NCBI RefSeq assembly: GCF_013033355.1
Contig: NZ_WQDY01000001.1
Location: 124,001-188,000 of the forward strand
Length of the DNA: 64,000 nucleotides
Reading direction: 5' to 3'
Origin: Ruegeria lacuscaerulensis
GTDB lineage: Bacteria; Pseudomonadota; Alphaproteobacteria; Rhodobacterales; Rhodobacteraceae
Positions 42,631-50,674 of the stretch are shown in pieces (position 1 is the first letter of the stretch; the number at the start of each line of letters is the position of its first letter). Under the pieces are notes generated by a model that was not told where the DNA came from, made no database searches, and saw only the letters and a list, made by a program, of their open reading frames with translations. A program made the position numbers and the translations under genes.

Positions 42631-42669
42631 CACCCCCAAGGTATTTTTGGCCAGATGAAGGGCGGATCA
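42631..42669 (-). repeat. Dispersed intergenic repeat, copy behind the VCBS-repeat gene
   Basis: Minus-strand reading: the TGA stop of the VCBS gene followed by TCCGCCCTTCATCTGG, CCAAAAATACC, TTGGGGGTG, then GGCC/GGCC hairpin bases (42618-42629). It is the cleanest of the copies and again the host gene's stop codon is the start of the unit. Confidence 0.78.
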
Positions 42670-43457
42670 GCAGTTTAATGCGTCGGTCAGGTCGCTGCGT
42701 CCTCTGAGCGAGCCAAGGTCGGTGGTTTTCCAACCATCTTGGAAATAGACGCCTTTGACGCGAGACCAGTCTGCACTGGCCACAACGAGTGCCGAGCGGG
42801 CACCACAGCTGCGGATACCGCCTGAGATGAAGTCTTCTCCGATTTTATGGTTTGTCAGGCCGGGAAGCGCGGCAATCTCAGTAAGAGCACCATCCTTGAA
42901 TCGCCAGATGCGCAGGGTTTTGGCCAGATGAGGGCGGTCGATATAGGCGATTTCGACATGGCCGTCGCCGTCCAGATCAGCTGCGCCGATTGGCGCGAGC
43001 CAGCGGAAACGGGTGCCTATATGCGGGGTGGCGGCTATCTTTTCTCCGCGCGCGTTATAGATGGCGAGTTGTGCGCCTTCGTGAACGCTGGATTCGACAA
43101 CGATCACCTCGTTCGTACCGTCAAGATCAACATCGGCAAGTCGAGGCTCGAGGTCTTCGAATACGCGGTCCGGGGGAAGCTTGATGGAGTGTGTTGTCCA
43201 TTCGTATACCGGTTGCAAGCGGAGTGGGGCTTGCGATGAGGCGTCTTCGATCCGCATCTCCAATCCGCCATATTCGACGAAATCGCCCAGGACACCATGG
43301 GCATAGCGAGTGGTTGGATCGGTGAAATGGGCCCTTGTAACCGTGTCTGCTGCTGCAAGCGGCATTGTCCCTACCAGCCACAAGCACACCGTCAGCAGCG
43401 CGCCGCGAGACCTGCCTTGCCAGAGGCGAGAGGGCCGGCGCGGCGCTTTGGAGATCA

Positions 43458-43458
<1 letters not shown>
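42667..43458 (-). CDS. Secreted VCBS/FG-GAP-repeat protein
   Basis: 263 aa. Signal sequence with a basic start (PRRPSRLWQGRSRG) and core ALLTVCLWLVGTMPLAAA, cleavage before DTVTRA. Two FG-GAP/VCBS calcium-loop repeats are clear: LADVDLDGTNEVIVVES and GAADLDGDGHVEIAYID (DxDxDGxxE). This suggests a short beta-propeller fragment outside the cytoplasm; no catalytic site is seen. It overlaps the ferredoxin stop by ATGA, an odd partner for translational coupling. Confidence 0.82.
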
Positions 43459-43847
<389 letters not shown>

Positions 43848-43891
43848 TCATTTGCGACTCGGGATGCCGCGACTGGACATTCCTGTGATAT

Positions 43892-43906
43892 GTTCTATCT
43901 TTGTTC
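43892..43906. promoter_or_regulatory. LexA (SOS) box, GTTC-N7-GTTC
   Basis: GTTC at 43892-43895 and GTTC at 43903-43906 with exactly seven bases between. It ends two bases before the ATG of the orphan OB-fold gene, so a transcript either starts in the box or uses a later start codon. Confidence 0.72.
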
Positions 43907-43908
43907 AC

Positions 43909-44283
43909 ATGCTTGTTGCCCCTGTTCGCCGTGCAGTTCCAAACCGAGACTGGCCGCGCCCACCGGCCTGCCTGCCAGCCAATCGGCTGGACGATCCCCC
44001 CGATAACGCCCGTGTGACCGTGGCCGGGCTGGTGATCTTGCGGCAGAGACCGGGAACCGCCAAGGGGGTGATCTTTCTGACGCTTGAGGACGAGACCGGT
44101 ATCGTGAACGTGGTGGTCTGGCGCGCGATGTACGAGGCGTTCCGTCGCGCGGTGATCTCGGGGCGGTTGTTGCGGGTTACGGGGCGGATGCAAAGGGCGC
44201 ATTCCGTGACCCATGTGATCGCGGAAGAGATCGAGGATATCTCGGGGATGTTGGACGTGTTGGTGCGGGGGGAGGGAGCCTAG
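43909..44283 (+). CDS. Orphan OB-fold protein like the C-terminus of DnaE2/ImuC
   Basis: 124 aa. From about residue 35 it reads VTVAGLVILRQRPGTAKGVIFLTLEDETGIVNVVVWRAMYEAFRRAVISGRLLRVTGRMQ, which is the C-terminal OB domain of the error-prone polymerase DnaE2 (ImuC), not of replicative DnaE1. The preceding RDWPRPPACLPANRLDDPPDNAR resembles the linker before that domain. The roughly 950 residues of palm, fingers and exonuclease-like PHP parts are absent, and upstream sequence in this frame has no similarity. A LexA box sits directly before the ATG. It may be a remnant of an imuA-imuB-dnaE2 operon after internal deletion that kept the promoter, or a small working ssDNA-binding SOS protein. GTGs further in are other possible starts. 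Confidence 0.6.
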   Translation: MLVAPVRRAVPNRDWPRPPACLPANRLDDPPDNARVTVAGLVILRQRPGTAKGVIFLTLEDETGIVNVVVWRAMYEAFRRAVISGRLLRVTGRMQRAHSVTHVIAEEIEDISGMLDVLVRGEGA

Positions 44284-44395
44284 GCGCTGCCATACACTCC
44301 TGCCTTGTCCAAACGCCAGCGCTGATGCACAATTTCATCATTAGATGTTGGGCGCGCCGACAGACCACCACGCCACGCTTTGGGAGGAACGTGTC

Positions 44396-45256
44396 ATGCC
44401 ATCCAAAACCGCAGATTCCACACCGCCAGAGGACCTGACGCCCCAGCAGCAGGACAGGGCCGACGTCAATACAATCACTGTCGACGATATAACCGCCTCG
44501 TTAAAAGCTGGCTTCTCTGACTTTCTGGCGCGCCCGGTCATGAGCGGCTTTTTCGGTCTGTTCTATGCGGTGTTCGGAATTCTTCTGGTTTGGGTCATGG
44601 TCTGGCTGGGTAAGATCTGGATGATCATTCCGGCCATTGTCGGCTTTCCATTGATTGCACCATTTGCGGCCGCTGGGCTGTACGAAATGTCACGCCGGTT
44701 GCAAAACAGAGAGGACTTCGGATGGTCTGAAATCCTAACCGTCATGGCCAATCAGCGAAAGCGTGAGATGGGCTGGATGGCCTTTGTTACCCTTTTCATA
44801 TTCTGGGTGTGGGTTTACCAGATTCGGCTATGGCTGGCGATTATCCTACAGGACGCCTCTTTTTCGGACTTGGACGGGTTTCTGAACACCGTATTTTTCA
44901 CTCCGCAGGGATGGACGTTTCTTGCTGTCGGCACGGCCATAGGGGCATTTCTGTCAGCGGTCCTGTTCTCGACAACTGTCGTTGCCATGCCCATGCTGCT
45001 GGATCGCGAGACCAATTTCGTCTCTGCCATGCTCACATCAATCCGGGTTGTCACCGAGAACCCCGTGGTGATGCTGAGCTGGGCTGCGATCATCTCGGTC
45101 ACGATGCTGCTGTCGCTGGTTCCGGCGTTTTTGGGCCTGATCTTTACACTGCCGATTCTGGGGCACACGACGTGGCATCTGTACCAGCGGGCTGTCCCGC
45201 CGGTGGCGGCTAATTCGCCCGCTGTCAGTACAAACCACGCATCATCCGCAGGTTAG
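44396..45256 (+). CDS. DUF2189 membrane protein
   Basis: 286 aa from the ATG at 44396, which has GGAGGAA nine bases upstream; an earlier frame start at 44345 is rejected. About six membrane helices: MSGFFGLFYAVFGILLVWVMVW, IPAIVGFPLIAPFAAAGLYEMSRR, WMAFVTLFIFWVWVYQI, FLAVGTAIGAFLSAVLFSTTV, VMLSWAAIISVTMLLSLVPAFLGLIFTLPIL. P-L-I-A-P-F-A-A-A-G-L-Y-E-x-S-R-R-L is the DUF2189 signature. N-terminal 45 residues are polar. Function unknown. Confidence 0.88.
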   Translation: MPSKTADSTPPEDLTPQQQDRADVNTITVDDITASLKAGFSDFLARPVMSGFFGLFYAVFGILLVWVMVWLGKIWMIIPAIVGFPLIAPFAAAGLYEMSRRLQNREDFGWSEILTVMANQRKREMGWMAFVTLFIFWVWVYQIRLWLAIILQDASFSDLDGFLNTVFFTPQGWTFLAVGTAIGAFLSAVLFSTTVVAMPMLLDRETNFVSAMLTSIRVVTENPVVMLSWAAIISVTMLLSLVPAFLGLIFTLPILGHTTWHLYQRAVPPVAANSPAVSTNHASSAG

Positions 45257-45274
45257 CTAGGCTTTTGACCTAAT

Positions 45275-45964
45275 TTACCGCTTGAACAAATTGCTCTGCG
45301 ACTGCTTGTCTCGATGGTCCCCGCGCAATTCGGCATGTAGCGCCCGACCGGCCTGAACACCGGGGCGAGCACTGACGGTTTCCAGCCAGCGGGTGAAATG
45401 TGGCTTGTCCTCCAGCACCTGTTGCTGGCCTTCCCACAGACTGGCCCAGCCCCAGATCGACATGTCTGCAATGGAGTAGAAATCGCCCGCGACATATTCG
45501 TTCTCGGCCAGCCGCCGATCGAGCACGCCGTAAAGCCTGCCAACCTCGGTGCGATAGCGATCCTTGGCATAGGGCAGGTCTTGTGGCGGGTCCAGTTGCG
45601 GGGCGTATTTCAAAAAGTGGTGCGCCTGACCGGCCATGGGTCCGACCCCGCCCATTTGCCACATCAGCCATTCCTCAACAGCGATCCGGTCACGATCGGT
45701 CTTGCCGTAGAACCGCCCTGTCTTGCGTGCCAGATACATCAGGATGGCACCGCTTTCGAAAACCGAGATCGGCCTTCCATCCGGGCCGTCGGGGTCAACG
45801 ATGGCGGGCATCCGGTTGTTGGGCGCGATTTTTAGGAATTCTGGGTCGAACTGGTCACCTTTGCCGATATTGATCAGGTGGGTGTTGTAGGGCAGGTCCA
45901 TTTCTTCCAGCGCTATGGACGCCTTCCAGCCATTCGGCGTCGGCCAGAAATACAGATCGATCAT
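45275..45964 (-). CDS. Glutathione S-transferase, YfcG/Ure2-like disulfide reductase type
   Basis: 229 aa. YFWPTPNGWKASIALEEMDLPYNTHLINIGKGDQFDPEFLKIAPNNRMPAIVDPDG is the characteristic N-domain of the nu-class YfcG/YghU enzymes, with T-P-N-G-W/K at the glutathione thiol site, and VFESGAILMYLARKTG binds the gamma-glutamyl part. WLMWQMGGVGPMAGQAHHFLKYAP is the hallmark second-domain segment. It reduces disulfides or peroxides with glutathione. It ends 19 bp from the DUF2189 gene, convergent, and begins 24 bp after the alpha/beta hydrolase gene. Confidence 0.92.
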   Translation of the reverse strand: MIDLYFWPTPNGWKASIALEEMDLPYNTHLINIGKGDQFDPEFLKIAPNNRMPAIVDPDGPDGRPISVFESGAILMYLARKTGRFYGKTDRDRIAVEEWLMWQMGGVGPMAGQAHHFLKYAPQLDPPQDLPYAKDRYRTEVGRLYGVLDRRLAENEYVAGDFYSIADMSIWGWASLWEGQQQVLEDKPHFTRWLETVSARPGVQAGRALHAELRGDHRDKQSQSNLFKR

Positions 45965-45987
45965 AATGTCTCCTCAGCTTGAGGGGA

Positions 45988-46923
45988 TCATGAGGCTTTC
46001 TGCGCAAAGGGCAAGAGGGCGTGTGGCCGGGGGAGCACAAACAACCGTGACCAGCGTGGCGCTGGCAGGTCGGGCAGGCCATTCTGCAGGCAACCCAGAC
46101 ACAAACGGTCGTCGTGGCGCAGCAACGCGTTATACAACCGCAAAACGCCCGGTCGAGTATAGCTTGACCAATGACAGATGCGACGCTGGGGCATGCCGAC
46201 TGGCTGTACGACGCGGGACAGATGGGCCAAAGTTTGCGGACAATCCAGTTGTAGCGTGACAGCGTTTGGGGCTTGTAGCCCTGTTCCTATGCTACGGTCT
46301 CCACGTCGGGGTGGCTGGATCAGCCATTCATAAGCCATGTCAAACAGATCGTTTTCCCGGCTGGTCACATTAACGAATTCCGCAGATCGACCGGCCGGTG
46401 TGTCCAACGCAAAAAGCGCTCGGCTTTGGTAGCCTGCCCCCGTCAACGAGACAATGCGGTTCAACGCCCCGGATCCAGAGTGGTGCAAAGCCTCAAGCGC
46501 CAGTTCGACACCCATTGAATGGCCGATGAAATGTATCGGTCTTCCCGGGTTCAACCGACGCAAATCGCGGATCAGCCCGGCCAATGCGCGGCCGGCCTCG
46601 ACGGCGCGACGACGGGCCGCCCATACTGGCCCCTGGGCGTTCCAGCCAAATGCGATCCCCAGCCCTTCATCAGCGAACCCCGCGCCGAACCCAAGCTGCT
46701 GTGGCCAGCTTGGACAACCAAAGTACGTACCATCCGGATTCAGGGCCAAAATATGTCGATGTGGGCAGGCTTTGGCGTCGTCGGGCCTGTATTTATACCC
46801 GTGGGTCATGATGACGACAGGGCCCGATACATCCCTTGTACGCCGCAGTACGCTATAGACGGGACGGGGGCTGCGATGGAGGGAAATCTGGTCGTCTTCG
46901 GCGTTGATCCTGACTATTGGCAT
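45988..46923 (-). CDS. Alpha/beta hydrolase, lipase/esterase-like
   Basis: 311 aa from the ATG at 46923, with GAGG about nine bases upstream; ATGs at 46965 and 47016 are alternatives. PVVIMTHGYKYRPDD supplies the oxyanion region and IHFIGHSMGVELALEAL is the nucleophile elbow G-H-S-M-G with the catalytic Ser. Asp and His candidates are ENDLFDMAYEW and LAHLSRVVQP. No signal peptide. The C-terminal 60 residues are basic and Cys-containing (DDRLCLGCLQNGLPDLP). Substrate unknown. Divergent from metZ across 274 bp that hold the SAM-II riboswitch. Confidence 0.82.
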   Translation of the reverse strand: MPIVRINAEDDQISLHRSPRPVYSVLRRTRDVSGPVVIMTHGYKYRPDDAKACPHRHILALNPDGTYFGCPSWPQQLGFGAGFADEGLGIAFGWNAQGPVWAARRRAVEAGRALAGLIRDLRRLNPGRPIHFIGHSMGVELALEALHHSGSGALNRIVSLTGAGYQSRALFALDTPAGRSAEFVNVTSRENDLFDMAYEWLIQPPRRGDRSIGTGLQAPNAVTLQLDCPQTLAHLSRVVQPVGMPQRRICHWSSYTRPGVLRLYNALLRHDDRLCLGCLQNGLPDLPAPRWSRLFVLPRPHALLPFAQKAS

Positions 46924-47062
46924 CTGCTCAGCCTCACACAAGATGTAGTGGTGCTCGTCTGTCATGACGCTATGACGATTGGGTGAAAGACAGGTTACAG
47001 AACCGTGACGTTGCACCGGTCAGGGTTGACGCCTTTGCAACTGCGGCGTAATGGCATCAAGA

Positions 47063-47120
47063 CCACGTGGCGATTTGATACCGGATTGCGGGCCACGCTA
47101 AACAACACCGCTAAAAGGTC
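47063..47120 (+). promoter_or_regulatory. SAM-II riboswitch
   Basis: P1 stem CGTGGC (47066-47071)/GCCACG (47092-47097), loop GATTTG and GGATTGC, CTAAA, then CCGCTAAAAGG (47108-47118). GCGG in the loop (47088-47091) can pair with CCGC (47108-47111) to form the H-type pseudoknot. This matches the class found upstream of met genes in alphaproteobacteria. A GGTCA/TGACC hairpin (47117-47147) and six Ts follow before metZ and may be the expression platform. Confidence 0.93.
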
Positions 47121-47197
47121 AGGATGAAGGGCCCCTTTCGCTTGACCGCGTCTGGGGTTTTTTATTTGCGCGCCCAAACCGGGCCGAAAGGAATGAC

Positions 47198-48388
47198 ATG
47201 AGCGAGAACTGGAACAAACGCACACAAGCCGTCCATGGTGGCATCCGCCGCAGTCAGTATAACGAGGTGTCCGAGGCGATCTTTCTGACGCAGGGCTTTG
47301 TATATGATACCGCCGAGCAGGCCGAGGCCCGTTTTATCGAGACCGGCCCGGATGAGTTCATCTATGCCCGCTATGGCAACCCGACTGTGTCCATGTTTGA
47401 ACAGCGTATTGCCGCTCTGGAAGGGGGCGAGGACGCCTTTGCCACCGCATCGGGCATGGCGGCTGTGAATGCGGCGCTGACCTCGATGCTGAAGGCGGGC
47501 GATCATGTCGTGTCGGCCAAGGCGCTGTTCGGCTCATGCCTTTATATTCTGGAAAACATCCTGACCCGTTTTGGGGTCGAAGTGAGTTTCGTAGACGGCA
47601 CCGATCTGGACGCGTGGCAGGCTGCGATCCGTCCCGATACCAAGGCGGTGTTTTTCGAATCTATGTCGAACCCGACGCTTGAGGTGATCGACATCGAGGC
47701 CGTCGCCAAGCTGGCACATGCCGTTGGCGCGCTGGTGATTGTGGACAATGTATTCTCGACGCCCGTGTTCTCGCGCGCGATTCAGCAGGGTGCGGATGTG
47801 GTAGTCTATTCCGCGACCAAACATATCGACGGGCAGGGCAGGGCGCTGGGCGGCGTCATCATCGGCACCAAAGACTTCATCCGCGGCACCGTTGAACCTT
47901 ATTTGAAACACACCGGCGGGGCGCTTAGCCCGTTTAACGCCTGGGTGATGCTGAAAGGGCTTGAGACGATGGCGCTGCGCGTCAACGCGCAGGCTGAATC
48001 CGCGCAGATCATCGCCGAGGCGCTTGAGGGGCATCCAGCGTTGGAACGCACTTTGTACCCTGGTTTGAAAACCCACGCGCAGAATGCGCTGGTACAGACG
48101 CAACTGGGGGGCAAGGGCGGCACGGTTCTGTCGCTGGATATCAAGGGCGGCAAGGACGCGGCCTTCAAGTTCCTGAATGCGCTGACGATCCCGGTGATCT
48201 CGAACAATCTGGGTGATGCCAAATCAATCTCTACGCACCCGGCGACGACCACGCATCAGCGTCTGAGCGATACGCAAAAGGACGAGTTGGGCATCACACC
48301 GGGTCTGATCCGTTTTTCGGTCGGGCTTGAGGATGCAGATGACCTGCTTGCCGATATCGGGCACGCATTGGACGTTTCTCAACAATAG
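47198..48388 (+). CDS. metZ: O-succinylhomoserine sulfhydrylase
   Basis: 396 aa Cys/Met-metabolism PLP enzyme. TQAVHGGIRRSQYNEVSEAIFLTQGFVYDTAEQAEARF opening, YARYGNPTV, ASGMAAVNAALTSMLKAGDHVV, SNPTLEVIDIEAVA, VDNVFSTPVF, YSATKHIDGQGRALGG (PLP-Lys), and STHPATTTHQRL at the end. It makes homocysteine from O-succinylhomoserine and sulfide. AAAGGA lies ten bases or less before the ATG. The SAM-II riboswitch upstream gives feedback by S-adenosylmethionine. Confidence 0.96.
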   Translation: MSENWNKRTQAVHGGIRRSQYNEVSEAIFLTQGFVYDTAEQAEARFIETGPDEFIYARYGNPTVSMFEQRIAALEGGEDAFATASGMAAVNAALTSMLKAGDHVVSAKALFGSCLYILENILTRFGVEVSFVDGTDLDAWQAAIRPDTKAVFFESMSNPTLEVIDIEAVAKLAHAVGALVIVDNVFSTPVFSRAIQQGADVVVYSATKHIDGQGRALGGVIIGTKDFIRGTVEPYLKHTGGALSPFNAWVMLKGLETMALRVNAQAESAQIIAEALEGHPALERTLYPGLKTHAQNALVQTQLGGKGGTVLSLDIKGGKDAAFKFLNALTIPVISNNLGDAKSISTHPATTTHQRLSDTQKDELGITPGLIRFSVGLEDADDLLADIGHALDVSQQ

Positions 48389-48559
48389 CGGTGCGTCAAA
48401 TCAGGTATTCCCGGGTCAAAGAAATGTGTGTGGGGTAGTAAATCGCTCATTCCGCACCAAAATTCGATCCGGGCTGTGTTTTCCGGCGTATACGGATAAA
48501 CTGGAAAACGCGCCGAGCCCGTATATACTCCGGCGACCAACCCCGAGGAACTCTGATCG

Positions 48560-49663
48560 ATGAACGTGCATCCCCGTGACATTGACGACGCCCCCAACCA
48601 TGATCAGGCCGAAGCCGCGCTGAAAGTGCTGCGCAAATGGGCCGAAAGCGCGACAGAGGCCGAAATCAGCCAGCTTGATCCGGCGATCGCACGTCTGGTT
48701 CCGGGGCTGGTACCGGTGAACTATCCGTCGCTGTCACGTGAGTATCTCGAAGGGTTCGAAGTGGATGCTGCATATCGCGCCACGCTGCCCGACCTGCAAA
48801 ACGGCCCCTCCAGCCTGATCCGGGGGGCAAAGCAGCAAATTCAGCATGTGGGCATTTCCAATTTCCGCCTGCCGATCCGCTTTCATCGCAAAGAAGGTGA
48901 GGATTTGACCCTTGAGACCTCGGTCACCGGGTCAGTCAGCCTTGAGGCGGAAAAGAAGGGTATCAACATGTCCCGCATCATGCGGTCCTTCTACAAACAC
49001 GCCGAGCGCACCTTCAGCTTTGAGGTGATGGAAGCCGCGCTGGATGATTACATGACCGATCTGGACAGCTTTGATGCGCGCATCCAGATGCGGTTTTCCT
49101 TTCCTGATAAGGTGCAAAGCCTGCGCTCGGGTTTGGAAGGTTATCAATACTACGACATCGCGCTGGAACTGGTCGAACAGAACGGCGTGCGCCAGAAGAT
49201 CATGCATCTGGACTATGTCTATTCCTCCACCTGCCCTTGTTCGCTGGAACTCAGCGAGCATGCGCGCTCGACGCGGGGGCAGTTGGCGACGCCTCATTCA
49301 CAGCGCTCGGTCGCGCGGATTTCGGTCGTGGTGGACTGCGACGCCGATTGTCTTTGGTTCGAAGACCTGATCGCTCTGTGCCGTCGCGCAGTGCCCACGG
49401 AAACGCAAGTCATGGTCAAGCGCGAGGATGAACAGGCTTTTGCCGAGCTGAACGCCGCCAACCCGATCTTTGTCGAGGACGCCGCGCGTTTGTTCTGCGC
49501 CGAATTGCTGGCCGATCATCACGTCGGTGATTTCCGAGTGGTCGCCAGCCATCAGGAAAGCCTGCACAGCCACGATGCGGTTTCGGTCCTGACTGAAGGC
49601 CCGACCTTCGTATCCGCCAGCATTGACCCGAAATTGTTTGCGACCCTTTTCCACGTAGGGTGA
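48560..49663 (+). CDS. folE2: GTP cyclohydrolase I, FolE2 (type IB)
   Basis: 367 aa. VDAAYRATLPDLQNGPSSLIRGAKQQIQHVGISNFRLPI, KKGINMSRIMRSF, STCPCSLELSEHARSTRGQLATPHSQRSVA (catalytic Cys in T-C-P-C) and RVVASHQESLHSHDAV are characteristic of COG1469. It makes dihydroneopterin triphosphate for folate and does not depend on zinc as FolE does. It is somewhat longer than the bacterial average (about 300) through an N-terminal segment of about 50 residues. I found no Zur-type palindrome in the 171-bp leader; CCCGTATATACT around 48518 may hold the -10. Confidence 0.94.
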   Translation: MNVHPRDIDDAPNHDQAEAALKVLRKWAESATEAEISQLDPAIARLVPGLVPVNYPSLSREYLEGFEVDAAYRATLPDLQNGPSSLIRGAKQQIQHVGISNFRLPIRFHRKEGEDLTLETSVTGSVSLEAEKKGINMSRIMRSFYKHAERTFSFEVMEAALDDYMTDLDSFDARIQMRFSFPDKVQSLRSGLEGYQYYDIALELVEQNGVRQKIMHLDYVYSSTCPCSLELSEHARSTRGQLATPHSQRSVARISVVVDCDADCLWFEDLIALCRRAVPTETQVMVKREDEQAFAELNAANPIFVEDAARLFCAELLADHHVGDFRVVASHQESLHSHDAVSVLTEGPTFVSASIDPKLFATLFHVG

Positions 49664-49927
49664 GGTCAAAAAGTCTCAACTTCAAACTTACGGCACGTTT
49701 TTGCCGCAGCGCAGCAAAAAATGCTGCAAGCGCACGGTCTTTCAAGTAGACTGAGGCCGAATGCAGCCGTGACTGCGCCGTTTGATTGCGGCAAAGGTCA
49801 CTTCTGAAGGAAGCCGACACGTGCAACGCCTGAATCAGAGCGACACCGAAGGGTGCCCGAAACATCGCGGCGTCTCTGGCTTCTTCCCGTCATGTAGGCT
49901 GCGTCGTTTTCAGAGGAGTAACTACGT

Positions 49928-50623
49928 ATGAATCCGATTACCCAGCCGCTGGAATTTCAGGCTGCCGCCATTCGGATGGCGGGCTATGCGGTCAGCAACC
50001 AGATGAAAATCATGCACATTCTGGCGTGCTCGGCGATGGAGCTGCCTTTCGTTCCCGTTCAAGCTTTGCAAGCGTCTTCATCGGTGCCCGCGCCTGTTGC
50101 GCCGAAATCTGCGACCAAGACCACAGCACCAGCTTCCAAGGCAACTACAGCTCCGGTTGCTAAGCCGAAACCGGCTGCAAAGGTCAAACCCGCAGCGAAG
50201 ACAGCGACCGAATCACCGAAACGTGTTGTCTCAAAACCGGCCCCCGCCAAGGCGGTGAAACCGGCTCAGACACCGGTCAAGCCTGCGGTTGCGAAAACAG
50301 CTGCAACTAAGGCTCCTTCCGCCGCCAGACCTGCGACGAAATCTGTTGCGCCAAAACCTGCGACAGCGAAAGCGGCACCGAAACCGGCGGCTACCAAGCC
50401 TGCGGCTGCGGCATCCAAGCCGGCCGCGCCCAAAACGGCCCCGACCAAAGCGGCGTCAGCCAAGCCGACTCCGACCAAAGTAGCCCCCAAAGCTGCGGCG
50501 CCTAAATCCGTGGCCGCAAAACCGGCTGCAGAGAAACCGGCGTCTGCGCCTGCTGCGCGCCGGCCTCGTGCCCCTTCGAAGCCGCCTGCGATGCCGGCTG
50601 CTGCCAATAAATCCGATAAGTAA
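49928..50623 (+). CDS. Lys/Ala/Pro-rich protein, histone H1-like tail
   Basis: 231 aa with AGAGGAG eleven bases before the ATG. The first 50 residues are ordinary (MNPITQPLEFQAAAIRMAGYAVSNQMKIMHILACSAMELPF); residues 51-231 are nearly all Ala, Lys, Pro, Ser, Thr with repeated KPAA, APK and TKAA motifs, strongly basic. Such tails occur in eukaryotic H1 and in AlgP/Hc-like bacterial proteins and bind DNA or polyanions. The short N-domain resembles a granule- or membrane-associated helix rather than a DNA-binding fold. I do not recognise a named family. The upstream gap (49664-49927) shows a GCAGCA/TGCTGC hairpin at about 49712-49728 and nothing else clear. Confidence 0.75.
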   Translation: MNPITQPLEFQAAAIRMAGYAVSNQMKIMHILACSAMELPFVPVQALQASSSVPAPVAPKSATKTTAPASKATTAPVAKPKPAAKVKPAAKTATESPKRVVSKPAPAKAVKPAQTPVKPAVAKTAATKAPSAARPATKSVAPKPATAKAAPKPAATKPAAAASKPAAPKTAPTKAASAKPTPTKVAPKAAAPKSVAAKPAAEKPASAPAARRPRAPSKPPAMPAAANKSDK

Positions 50624-50674
50624 ATCGGGGCATCCGCTTGACACAGTCGTGCAGGCGCGCCAACGCTGCGCCTC

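Noticed and set aside
44345..44395. Earlier start of the DUF2189 gene
   Set aside because: The ATG at 44396 has a near-perfect GGAGGAA; the earlier codons are not similar to the family.
49700..49730. PhaR-type operator before the Lys/Ala/Pro-rich gene
   Set aside because: The sequence has GCAGC...GCTGC order with about five bases between, whereas the PhaR site is CTGC-N3/4-GCAG; the order of the half-sites is reversed.
49664..49927. Small RNA or gene in the folE2 to Lys/Ala/Pro-rich gene gap
   Set aside because: One short hairpin (GCAGCA/TGCTGC) without a T-run and no conserved frame; not enough to call a gene.
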